A stretch of 64,000 nucleotides of DNA from NCBI GenBank assembly GCA_947307225.1, contig CAMZIL010000002.1, positions 1 to 64,000 on the forward strand, read 5' to 3'. Shown here piece after piece: positions 55,980 through 64,000 of this stretch (positions are counted from its first letter, which is position 1; every line of letters begins with the position of its first letter). The position numbers were made by a program, and so were the translations under genes. The notes below the pieces were generated by a model, which had not been told where the DNA came from, searched no databases, and was given only the letters and a program-made list of their open reading frames with translations. The stretch comes from an uncultured Candidatus Saccharibacteria bacterium (lineage in GTDB: Bacteria > Patescibacteriota > Saccharimonadia > Saccharimonadales > Saccharimonadaceae).

Positions 55980-57767
55980 ATGAGTATTATCAGAAAAAAG
56001 AGTGGGCGCAGTCGTTTTAGCCGTAAGAAGATTGCGGATTTTTACCATGAGTCGACCGATAAGGTAGGCAAGCATTTTTCTGATAATTTTATTTCACGTA
56101 TCAAGAACGTGCATGAGGTACGTTTATGGGTGATAGAGTGGGTGCTTTTGATGGTCGTGGTCTTTTTGTTCGCGATTGTCCAGATCATGTGGTACGGCGA
56201 TTCGTATGAGACCGAGGCATTCGTCCGCGGCGGCAACTACTCGGAGGCGGTTTTGGGCGAAATCAACTCTATGAATCCTCTTTATGCGGCAACAAATGCC
56301 GAAAAGACTCTCGGTAAGCTTTTGTTTGCAAACTTGGTTGCGCCTGATACGTCTGGCCACAACAAAGGTGAACTCGCAAAAACTATTACGATGGATAAAG
56401 AGGGAAAAGTATGGACAGTCACTTTGCGCGACAAGCTATATTGGTCGGATGGGGAACCAATCACTGCTGATGACATTATTTATACCGTCGGTTTGATCCG
56501 CGATAATAGCGCAAAAACGACCGTTTCGGCTGATTTCTCACGCGTTACGACGAAAAAGATCAACGAAAAGACAGTAGAGTTTACCTTGCCGGCGACCTAT
56601 GTTGACTTTATTGATACGCTAGAATTTCCTTTGGTGCCAAAGCATATTCTTGGCAACATTAGCCCTGCGCTCGTTTACGAAAGTGAGTTTTCGAAGAAGC
56701 CAGTTTCTTCTGGCCCGTTCGTCTTGAATGCCGTGCAGAAGGCGGGCGCTACGAGCCTTAATACGAATACGATCTATCTAAACCGCAACACTCGCTACTT
56801 CTTGCCTGATACAAAGCTTGATACCTTTACGCTAAAGACTTATACGAAGCGTGATGACATTGTGTCGGCAATGAATTCGTCCGACGTTTCTGCGACAGCC
56901 GAACTAAGCGAAGCGATGTCATCGAAGCTCGAAAAGAATATTTCGGCCCGCGAGAGTCTTTTGAATAGTGGCGCATTTGCGTTTTTGAATACGGCAAGTG
57001 ATGTTTTAAAGAACCGCGGTTTGCGTCAGGCGATTCGCCAGGGTATTAACCTTGCAAAGATCCGCGAAGGCATTGACGACACGCGCCTGCTTGATTATCC
57101 GATTTTGGAGAATCAGGAAAAGTTGAATTATCCAGAGTTGACGAAGTACGATCGAAAAGCGGCAAAGGAATTGATCGAGAAATCTGGCTGTCAGTATGAC
57201 AAGAATGGCAAGTTGCTTGATAAGGACGGTGGAGTCGTACTGATTAATATTGCCGTCCAGAAGCGCGATATGTTGATGAAAGTTGCGAATAGGTTTGCCG
57301 ATGAATTGCGCGCTCTTGGCTTTGAGGTTTCGGTAAACGAATACGACGAATCGAAGGCAGCGGCAGACTTCTTTACGGCCGTTGTTCGTCCGCGCGATTA
57401 CGATATTTTGATCTACGAAATCGATCTTGGCGTCAGCGCCGATCCGTATGTTTACTACAACTCGACACAGATTTCGACGAGCGGTTGGAACTTTAGTAAT
57501 TACACCAATAGCCTAGTTGATGACGCTTTGCTTTCGGCGCACACGACGACGAATATGAGCATTCGTAAGGCGAAGTATGAGTACTTCTTGAAGGCTTGGA
57601 TGGCGGATGTGCCAGCGATTGGCCTCTATCGTTCGAGCTTGAAGTATTACTACGACGAGAAGGTGAGCATTTACTCTGAAGATTTACATATGACGGATGT
57701 CTTGGACCGTTTTAATGACGTGCGCTATTGGGCGTCAGAGAAGCGCTCCGTGAATATTACGCCATAA
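55980..57767 (+). CDS. Family 5 (peptide/nickel-type) extracellular solute-binding protein with N-terminal TM anchor
   Basis: NPLYAATNAEKTLGKLLFANLV, WTVTLRDKLYWSDGEPITADDIIYTVGLIRD, LRQAIRQGINLAKI. Confidence 0.85.
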   Translation: MSIIRKKSGRSRFSRKKIADFYHESTDKVGKHFSDNFISRIKNVHEVRLWVIEWVLLMVVVFLFAIVQIMWYGDSYETEAFVRGGNYSEAVLGEINSMNPLYAATNAEKTLGKLLFANLVAPDTSGHNKGELAKTITMDKEGKVWTVTLRDKLYWSDGEPITADDIIYTVGLIRDNSAKTTVSADFSRVTTKKINEKTVEFTLPATYVDFIDTLEFPLVPKHILGNISPALVYESEFSKKPVSSGPFVLNAVQKAGATSLNTNTIYLNRNTRYFLPDTKLDTFTLKTYTKRDDIVSAMNSSDVSATAELSEAMSSKLEKNISARESLLNSGAFAFLNTASDVLKNRGLRQAIRQGINLAKIREGIDDTRLLDYPILENQEKLNYPELTKYDRKAAKELIEKSGCQYDKNGKLLDKDGGVVLINIAVQKRDMLMKVANRFADELRALGFEVSVNEYDESKAAADFFTAVVRPRDYDILIYEIDLGVSADPYVYYNSTQISTSGWNFSNYTNSLVDDALLSAHTTTNMSIRKAKYEYFLKAWMADVPAIGLYRSSLKYYYDEKVSIYSEDLHMTDVLDRFNDVRYWASEKRSVNITP

Positions 57768-57810
57768 ACGTTTTACAATTACGCTGAAGTGTGCTAAGAT
57801 ATCTCTATCT

Positions 57811-57901
57811 GCGCCCGTGGTGGAATTGGTAGACACGCTAGCTTGAGGTGCTAGTGGCTATTCAAACGGCTGTGCTAGTTCGAGTCTAGTCGGGCGCACC
57901 A
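57811..57901 (+). tRNA. tRNA-Leu (GAG)
   Basis: GCGCCCG/CGGGCGC acceptor, CTAGC-TTGAGGT-GCTAG anticodon arm, long variable arm, encoded CCA. Confidence 0.95.
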
Positions 57902-57972
57902 AGTTTTAAAAAGAACGGCCTTCGGGCTGCTTTTTTGTTTGAGAAAAACATATGTAGTATACTGAAATTATT

Positions 57973-58701
57973 ATGATTGGACGCCCACATATTTCTTTTG
58001 GCATTATACATAATCGCACTCGTCAGGGTAATTATGAGGCGAAACGACGCAGTGACGAGCTGGCTAAAAAGAGGCAAAATAACGATGTGTATGATGACGA
58101 GGATGGAAATGTTGTGCCGCATAAAGTTAAATCTTGGACAGAGATGGCAAAAGAGGCCAAAGCCGAGCACAAACGTATCGAAGAACAGCGTCGCAAAAGT
58201 AGGCAGTATAGGCTCGAAGAGTTAGCTAAGAGAAAGGCGTACGAAGAGGCTATTTGGGGTGCAAAATGGGATCAAAATTCCGATGACGATAAGTATAGGC
58301 TACTGTGCAGTCATCTCATAAAAATTGCAGGTATTGTGCCTGCTTATATAAGATTTTTGGATAGTACGGATTGGGATACGGAAAGACGCATGTATGGCTG
58401 GTTGCTTGACGGAAAGGGCTATAAACTCCTTAGGTCACTAAAGAAGACTCGCATTGCGGCTAAGACTGCGCCGGAGAAGGATAAACTGGAATATGAACGC
58501 CTGACGGCTCGTATCTGTGAGCTGGATGCGCATGGTGGCATGACGCCATTGGGATATTTGATAGCAAAGAGAAAGCTGCGAGAGGAGCATAGGGCCGCGA
58601 TTGGCGACAAGCCGACTCGTACCGATGAAATGGAGACCTTCGGCGAAGAGATTATGAAGGCAGGTGAGATTTCGTCGGAAAAGAAAAACGAACGAGAGTA
58701 A
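57973..58701 (+). CDS. Hypothetical charged cytoplasmic protein
   Basis: 242 aa ORF, helical, no recognised family. Confidence 0.6.
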   Translation: MIGRPHISFGIIHNRTRQGNYEAKRRSDELAKKRQNNDVYDDEDGNVVPHKVKSWTEMAKEAKAEHKRIEEQRRKSRQYRLEELAKRKAYEEAIWGAKWDQNSDDDKYRLLCSHLIKIAGIVPAYIRFLDSTDWDTERRMYGWLLDGKGYKLLRSLKKTRIAAKTAPEKDKLEYERLTARICELDAHGGMTPLGYLIAKRKLREEHRAAIGDKPTRTDEMETFGEEIMKAGEISSEKKNERE

Positions 58702-58797
58702 CTGAGACCATATTGATTTTTGAAACAATTATGGTATTATTCTTCCATGGATTTGGGGGAGTTCGGTACATTTCAAAGATGGGTACAGGAGGTTCTT

Positions 58798-59322
58798 ATG
58801 GGTAAAGAAGAAGTGAAGAGAACGTCCACCTGTGTCAGTGCATACGGTGGGAATTTAGTGATGATTCTTGTGCGAAATTTTATGGTCCCCGGCAGAGGGG
58901 ATGATTTTGTTTTGTCGATGAACGAACTCGGTATCGGCGGTTATGGTACTTTGCTCATCTCGTTAAACAATGACGAATACAGCAGGGCAGTTAACGTCGC
59001 GGATAGTGACGACGTTGAACTGTTAGGAGTCGAGGACACGGAAAGCGGCTCTCCTTATGTTTTCGTCAAAAGAGTGATTCGTAACGGGAAAGCATACTTG
59101 TTTCCGGTAATCCTGAACGCGAAGCTGGCCGAGACTCGTCCATGCGAGGACAGTCATTTGTACGAGGAAGACTATGAAGTATTGGGCTCGAATAGTTTTA
59201 CTCTGCGTCTTAGTAGTGAGTTGGATCCTGAACACCTTTGCGCTATGCGCATCATCTACGCTCCCGGAGAACGAATCGAGTGGAACGAAGATGACGTAGA
59301 GCGAGTCTTCGCGCGTATTTAA
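58798..59322 (+). CDS. Hypothetical protein
   Basis: ATG at 58798 preceded by aggaggttctt; followed by a terminator. Confidence 0.65.
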   Translation: MGKEEVKRTSTCVSAYGGNLVMILVRNFMVPGRGDDFVLSMNELGIGGYGTLLISLNNDEYSRAVNVADSDDVELLGVEDTESGSPYVFVKRVIRNGKAYLFPVILNAKLAETRPCEDSHLYEEDYEVLGSNSFTLRLSSELDPEHLCAMRIIYAPGERIEWNEDDVERVFARI

Positions 59323-59352
59323 GAGGCATTTTTCTCCCCCATCAATCCATGA

Positions 59353-59391
59353 TAAAACCGAGGAGCATATAAAAGTCCCTCGGTTTTTTCG
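59353..59391 (+). terminator. Intrinsic terminator
   Basis: AAAACCGAGGagcatataaaagtcCCTCGGTTTTTTC. Confidence 0.8.
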
Positions 59392-59447
59392 TGCTTTTAA
59401 AGCTTATGCATATGCTATAATGTAAGCAAATATAAGTGTGAGGTGTG

Positions 59448-60638
59448 ATGAAAAGTGTGTGGACCAAAGTGAGCGCCGTTGCGCTTGCTGGCGTGGTAAT
59501 ATTAAATGCCTGTATTCCTTATGCGGTCGCGGCGACAGATACTGAGCCGGTGATTGCGGGTACGAAGGATGAATCTGCAAAGGTAGCGGAGGAATTTTTC
59601 TCTGTCGCGGATTATACCTTGGATTTTGGTCGCGTATCTGAGCTGGGTCGTAGCTACACAAAGACGATCACGGTTCGCAATAATACGACGAACGATGTAA
59701 TTATTGATGCATCGGTTAGCGCTTTTGAAGGTGATGCGGCGGATAATAACCGCAAATTATCTCAGTGGATTGCATTCGTAGGCGGTGTGACGCATTTCAA
59801 CGTCGCTGCGGGCGGTACGCGTGAGGTGAACGTACGCGTTGCCTTGCCAGAGGATGCTCCGGCCGGTTCGCAGTATGCCAATATCACTTTGACCGACGCA
59901 AATGGCCATGCCGAAAAAGTCATGGTAAAGATGGACGTGGCTGGCGATGGTCTAAAGTACAATAGCGAAGTTTCCGGTGCTTGGATTGATCCGGTGCATC
60001 TCGATGATTCACTTAACGGCCGCGTGATGATTAAGAATACCGGTACGGCCGGCTTCACCTCCACTTACCAGATTAAGGCCAAGAATGTCTTTGGCGGTAT
60101 GGACTGGATTATTATTAAGGAAACGAGTGAAGAGGTTTTCCCGGGTAAACAGGTCGAGTTTAGCGTTTCCGACAAGCTCGGCTTTGGTGTCTATACGGTA
60201 GAGCAGCGCGTTACTTTCGTGAATGCTGAGGGCAGGATCTCTGAATCGATGCTTTCGCGCACGGTTATCAATATTCCTTGGTGGCTACTTGTTGCCGTTG
60301 GTGGCTTCATTATCCTTCTGATTATTGTTATCACTGTCCTAAAGCGTCGACATCGTGCGAAGAACGCCGACAAGATGGCGCGCGCGGAGCGCAAAGTTCA
60401 CAAGGCGGAGATTGCGCGCATTGAAAAGGCTGAAGAGAAGGCGATCGCAAAAGAGAAGAAGGCTGCTTCGAAGAAAGAGAAGGATGAAGACGAAGAGATT
60501 GCGGAGATTGCCGGCCAGCTCGATGATGCTCAGTCTGAGGAGCCTGTTGGCGACGATGACGCGATCTTTGACGAGGAAGAGGCTACGCCGATCAAAATCG
60601 TCGTGAAGAAGCGTCCGCCGACAAAGAAGATTCAATGA
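59448..60638 (+). CDS. DUF916/WxL-associated-like secreted Ig-fold protein with C-terminal TM and cytoplasmic tail
   Basis: Signal peptide; FSVADYTLDFGRVSELGRSYTKTITVRNNTTNDVIIDASVSAFEG; TM WWLLVAVGGFIILLIIVITVLKRRHR; Lys/Glu tail. Confidence 0.65.
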   Translation: MKSVWTKVSAVALAGVVILNACIPYAVAATDTEPVIAGTKDESAKVAEEFFSVADYTLDFGRVSELGRSYTKTITVRNNTTNDVIIDASVSAFEGDAADNNRKLSQWIAFVGGVTHFNVAAGGTREVNVRVALPEDAPAGSQYANITLTDANGHAEKVMVKMDVAGDGLKYNSEVSGAWIDPVHLDDSLNGRVMIKNTGTAGFTSTYQIKAKNVFGGMDWIIIKETSEEVFPGKQVEFSVSDKLGFGVYTVEQRVTFVNAEGRISESMLSRTVINIPWWLLVAVGGFIILLIIVITVLKRRHRAKNADKMARAERKVHKAEIARIEKAEEKAIAKEKKAASKKEKDEDEEIAEIAGQLDDAQSEEPVGDDDAIFDEEEATPIKIVVKKRPPTKKIQ

Positions 60639-60673
60639 TAAAAAAGAGCCCTTGTGAAGGGCTCTTTTTCTTA
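60639..60673 (+). terminator. Intrinsic terminator
   Basis: AAAAAAGAGCCCTTgtgAAGGGCTCTTTTTC. Confidence 0.85.
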
Positions 60674-60685
60674 TATATTTTTCCA

Positions 60686-60775
60686 AAAAAAATGGTGAGT
60701 CCGGTTTCGATTTTCAATTCATTCAAATCTCGCCGTCCTCACATTTTTGCTTCGCAAAAAAATGGTGAGTCCGGT
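60686..60775. repeat. Direct repeat pair of the tRNA-Lys 3' end
   Basis: AAAAAAATGGTGAGTCCGGT at 60686-60705 and 60756-60775. Confidence 0.9.
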
Positions 60776-60839
60776 GAGACTTGAACTCACGACACCCTGC
60801 TTAAAAGGCAGGTGCTCTAACCAGCTGAGCTACGGACCC
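60763..60839 (-). tRNA. tRNA-Lys (UUU)
   Basis: Reverse complement GGGTCCGTAGCTCAGCTGGTTAGAGCACCTGCCTTTTAAGCAGGGTGTCGTGAGTTCAAGTCTCACCGGACTCACCA. Confidence 0.96.
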
Positions 60840-60931
60840 ATTTTTAAATACCTGTTTATTATAGCGCTTCTGCTGCGTTTTTGCAAGCGGGCATGAGAAA
60901 GGCGCCACTGGGGCGCCTTTCGGGAATAAGT

Positions 60932-61387
60932 TTAGTTAAATTGAGACTTCAGTTGCTCGTAATAGAGTGCTTCTTTGATGAAGCACGTTCTCTTTTCCTT
61001 GCCGTCGTCAATGTAGACACTGGCAGACTTTTCTCCGACGAAATCCATAAGAGTTTCGATCAGATCATAGAAACCGCTCTCCCAGATGTCACAGAATGCC
61101 TGCCTACTGACGTTTCCGTCGTACTGACATTCGTTCATGATAGAAGTGATTTTGAGCGCGCAACGCTGTCCTATTCCGGGCTTGAAGGTGTATGCCGGTA
61201 CGACTTCGAGGGCGAGATGGAGATTTTCGCGATCGGTATTACCGTAGATGAAACCCATTACCTTATCGAACTTTTCATTTATGTCGACAAGCTCTTCTTT
61301 CTCGATTGAAATCGTAACCGTAGCTGAAACGATGGCATCCTTGGACTGATGTCCGCCCGGTGTATGATATCTCTTAAACTTTCCCAT
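60932..61387 (-). CDS. Hypothetical protein
   Basis: 151 aa ORF with SD (ggaggaaatt) and a good upstream promoter on the minus strand. Confidence 0.65.
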   Translation of the reverse strand: MGKFKRYHTPGGHQSKDAIVSATVTISIEKEELVDINEKFDKVMGFIYGNTDRENLHLALEVVPAYTFKPGIGQRCALKITSIMNECQYDGNVSRQAFCDIWESGFYDLIETLMDFVGEKSASVYIDDGKEKRTCFIKEALYYEQLKSQFN

Positions 61388-61449
61388 AATTTCCTCCTAT
61401 ACAAAGCATAGATTTAGCACCCGAGGGGGAGGCGCTAGCTTATCCTTTC

Positions 61450-61478
61450 ATTATATCATACATAAGCATTTTTGTCAA
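61450..61478 (-). promoter_or_regulatory. Promoter with TGCTTATG in the spacer
   Basis: Minus strand TTGACA-N17(aaaaTGCTTATGtatga)-TATAAT. Confidence 0.75.
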
Positions 61479-61536
61479 GAAAGGGCACGATAATGCTTGT
61501 AATCAGCGGAGAAACGTGCTAAAATAAGTAAGTCTT

Positions 61537-61613
61537 GGGCGGTTAGCTCAGTTGGCTAGAGCGTATCTTTGACGTAGATAAGGTCATAGGTTCGAATCCT
61601 ATACCGCCCACCA
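61537..61613 (+). tRNA. tRNA-Val (GAC)
   Basis: GGGCGGT/ACCGCCC acceptor, TATCT-TTGACGT-AGATA, GGTTCGAATCC, encoded CCA. Confidence 0.95.
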
Positions 61614-61758
61614 TTCTGAAGAGCTACAATCGCCGATTTTGGCGTTTTTTCGTGCTTTACATAGCGTATATGTACGAAGAAAACACCAATTTCGACGATT
61701 TTATCTCTTTCAGAGTTGATAGGCATACCTAGAAAATAGGGCAAGAAAAGGGGCATAT

Positions 61759-63582
61759 ATGAACGATAAAAGTAAAATCAGAAATGTTGCTATTATTGCG
61801 CACGTCGACCACGGTAAGACGACGCTTGTTGATGCGCTTTTGAAACAGAGCAATACTTTCCGCGATAACCAGGCAGAGATGGCGCAGACTCTTATTATGG
61901 ACTCTGGCGATCAGGAGCATGAGCGCGGTATTACCATTACTGCAAAGCAGACTGCAGTCTATCATAACGGATATAAAATTAATATTATTGATACTCCGGG
62001 TCACGCCGATTTCTCCGGTGAGGTTGAGCGCACGCTCAATATGGCGGATGGCGTACTTTTGATTGTTGATGCCCAGGAAGGTCCAATGCCTCAGACAAAA
62101 TTCGTTCTCCAAAAGGCTTTGGAGCTCAATTTGACCCCTATTGTCGTTATTAATAAGATCGATAAGCCAGCTGCTCGCCTCGGTGAGGTTGAGGACGAGA
62201 TTGCTGATTTGTTCCTTGAGCTCGCAACGAATGAGGCTCAGCTCAAGTATCCTACCTATTACGCGATTGCACGCGATGGCAAGGCTGGTAAGACTCCAGA
62301 GCTCGATAATGATCTTCATGTGATTTTCGACGCAATTATTAACGAAATCCCAGAGCCACAGGTCGATACGGACGATTCTAAGGGTGCGCAGCTCCTCGTT
62401 GCGGCGCTCGCAGCGGATAGCTACCTCGGTAAATATGCGATTGGCAAGATTTTCCGCGGCAAGCTCAAAAAGAATGAGTCTGTGACCGTCATGAAGACGA
62501 ACGGCGAAACGATTCGCGGCAAGATTGATAGCCTCTATACTTATCGTGGCCTTGGCCGCGAGGAGACCAACGAGGCGATTGCTGGCGATATTGTTGCTTT
62601 GGCCGGTCTTGGTGCCGCGTCGATTGGCGATACGATTGCGACTGGCGATAACCCAGAGACTCTTCCTACGATTGAGCTCGAGGCGCCAACACTTTCGATT
62701 TACATTGGTCCAAACACTTCGCCGCTAAAAGGTCGCGAGGGCGAATTCACGACTTCTCGCCAGATTGGCGATCGCCTCCAGCGCGAGCTAGAGACGAACA
62801 TTGCGCTTCGTCTAGAGCCGCAGGGCCTCGGTTATAAGGTTTCTGGTCGCGGCGAGCTACATCTTTCTGTCCTTATTGAAACGATGCGCCGCGAGGGCTA
62901 TGAGCTCGAAGTTGGTCGCCCAGAGGTTGTCTACAAGATAGAAAATGGCGTCGAAATGGAGCCAGTTGAGGAACTTACGATTGAGGTTTCGCCAGAGTAT
63001 GTTGGTGCTGTTTCTCAGGAGCTTGGCGTTCGCAAAGCAGAGCTCGTTTCTCAGGAAATGACGACATCTGGCAGCACTCGCTTTGTTTACACGATTACTA
63101 CGGCCGCTTTGATCGGTCTTCGCAACAACTTGCTCACCGGTACGAAGGGTACGGCAATTATGAATACTTTGCCGAAGGGCTATCAGCCAGTCACTTCGCA
63201 CTATCAGCAGGAGCGCAATGGCGCGCTTGTGGCCTCTGAGGCCGGCCAGAGTACTGCCTACGCACTCGATGCAGCTCAGGCTCGTGGCGTCTTGTATATT
63301 CCGCCTCAGGTTGACGTATATATGGGCATGATTGTCGGTCTTTCGAAGAAAGACGAACTCGATATTAACGTTTGCCGCGAGAAGCAGCTTACGAACATGC
63401 GTACGCATGCATCCGACGGGGCAATTCAGCTCACTCCGCATACTCAGCTCAGTCTTGAGCAGTGCTTGGATTTCTTGATGGAAGATGAGCTTTTGGAAGT
63501 CACGCCAAAGTCTCTCCGCCTTCGCAAAAAGGAATTGAATCCGACTTTGCGCAAGCGCGCACGCAATCACGCACAGCAATAG
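61759..63582 (+). CDS. typA: Translational GTPase TypA/BipA
   Basis: RNVAIIAHVDHGKTTLVDALLKQSNTFR, MDSGDQEHERGITITAKQTAV, DTPGHADFSGEVERTLNMADG, GRGELHLSVLIETMRREGYELEVGRPEV. Confidence 0.97.
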   Translation: MNDKSKIRNVAIIAHVDHGKTTLVDALLKQSNTFRDNQAEMAQTLIMDSGDQEHERGITITAKQTAVYHNGYKINIIDTPGHADFSGEVERTLNMADGVLLIVDAQEGPMPQTKFVLQKALELNLTPIVVINKIDKPAARLGEVEDEIADLFLELATNEAQLKYPTYYAIARDGKAGKTPELDNDLHVIFDAIINEIPEPQVDTDDSKGAQLLVAALAADSYLGKYAIGKIFRGKLKKNESVTVMKTNGETIRGKIDSLYTYRGLGREETNEAIAGDIVALAGLGAASIGDTIATGDNPETLPTIELEAPTLSIYIGPNTSPLKGREGEFTTSRQIGDRLQRELETNIALRLEPQGLGYKVSGRGELHLSVLIETMRREGYELEVGRPEVVYKIENGVEMEPVEELTIEVSPEYVGAVSQELGVRKAELVSQEMTTSGSTRFVYTITTAALIGLRNNLLTGTKGTAIMNTLPKGYQPVTSHYQQERNGALVASEAGQSTAYALDAAQARGVLYIPPQVDVYMGMIVGLSKKDELDINVCREKQLTNMRTHASDGAIQLTPHTQLSLEQCLDFLMEDELLEVTPKSLRLRKKELNPTLRKRARNHAQQ

Positions 63583-63589
63583 AAAAAGG

Positions 63590-63627
63590 GAAAATTGAAC
63601 ACGAGAGTTGTTCAATTTTTTCTTTGC
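63590..63627 (+). terminator. Intrinsic terminator after typA
   Basis: AAAATTGAACacgagagttGTTCAATTTTTTC. Confidence 0.8.
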
Positions 63628-63705
63628 TTGAAAAATAACAGGGTAAAATGCATAATTATATGCGTAGAACAATTGGTTGCGCACTTATCGAAGGAGGTGA
63701 GCGCA

Positions 63706-64000
63706 TTGTTGGATCATTTAAACTTTGTTGCGTATTATCTGGCCGGATTAGTGGTAGGGATTATTAGCATTTCGCTACTTTATGCCTGCTTCACTTATTA
63801 CGGCTCGTATCGATGGTCGATCTGGTCGTCGAAGAAGTATCTGCTGTCCCATGGGCGCGGTTGTCGCGTAGAAGATAATCAGTACGCTATCCGCCATGAC
63901 AAGATACGGAGGGTGCTTTTCGTACCTCTGTTTACTATCTTTAGCTGCGCGGTAGGATTTCTTGCCCTTAAAGAGCCGGGCTCTAGATGGGGCCTGATTA
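63706..64000 (+). CDS. Partial membrane protein (truncated by window end)
   Basis: aaggaggtgagcgcaTTG; open to the window end, LDHLNFVAYYLAGLVVGIISISLLYACFTYY...; TTG start tentative. Confidence 0.5.
   Translation, partial: MLDHLNFVAYYLAGLVVGIISISLLYACFTYYGSYRWSIWSSKKYLLSHGRGCRVEDNQYAIRHDKIRRVLFVPLFTIFSCAVGFLALKEPGSRWGLI

Overview
This is a gene-dense chromosomal window from a streamlined bacterium, most consistent with Candidatus Saccharibacteria/Patescibacteria (taxonomy inferred from gene content). Stops are standard and UGA is used as a stop. There is no CRISPR array, restriction-modification locus, rRNA, transposase or prophage that I can support. The housekeeping backbone includes recJ, rpsU, adk, map, ftsA-ftsZ, nrdR-like, a T-box leader plus ileS, rplU, rseP, mutM, holA-like, rpmA, xseAB, recO, glyS, relA/spoT, comEB, xth, a CDP-alcohol phosphatidyltransferase, asnB, a sortase, pgi, eno, uvrC, secG and typA. 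There are four tRNAs: Leu-CAA, Leu-GAG, Lys-UUU and Val-GAC. Between these are many predicted envelope or surface genes. The most interesting items are: (1) a four-gene surface cluster (15793-19678) resembling TasA/camelysin fibre proteins, ending in an InlB-repeat adhesin; (2) two mutually exclusive RNA hairpins between genes 1 and 2 of that cluster, abutting the second ribosome-binding site; (3) an asparagine synthetase fused to a CofE-like (F420 gamma-glutamyl ligase) domain; (4) a deoxyribosyltransferase-like/Maf fusion; (5) a recurrent AAGCATAAGC/GCTTATGCTT element in the promoter spacer of several mostly envelope-type genes; (6) an NrdR that has lost all zinc-ribbon cysteines; (7) a CDP-alcohol phosphotransferase next to a paralog with a destroyed active site. 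All family calls were made by eye from motifs; no database search was run.
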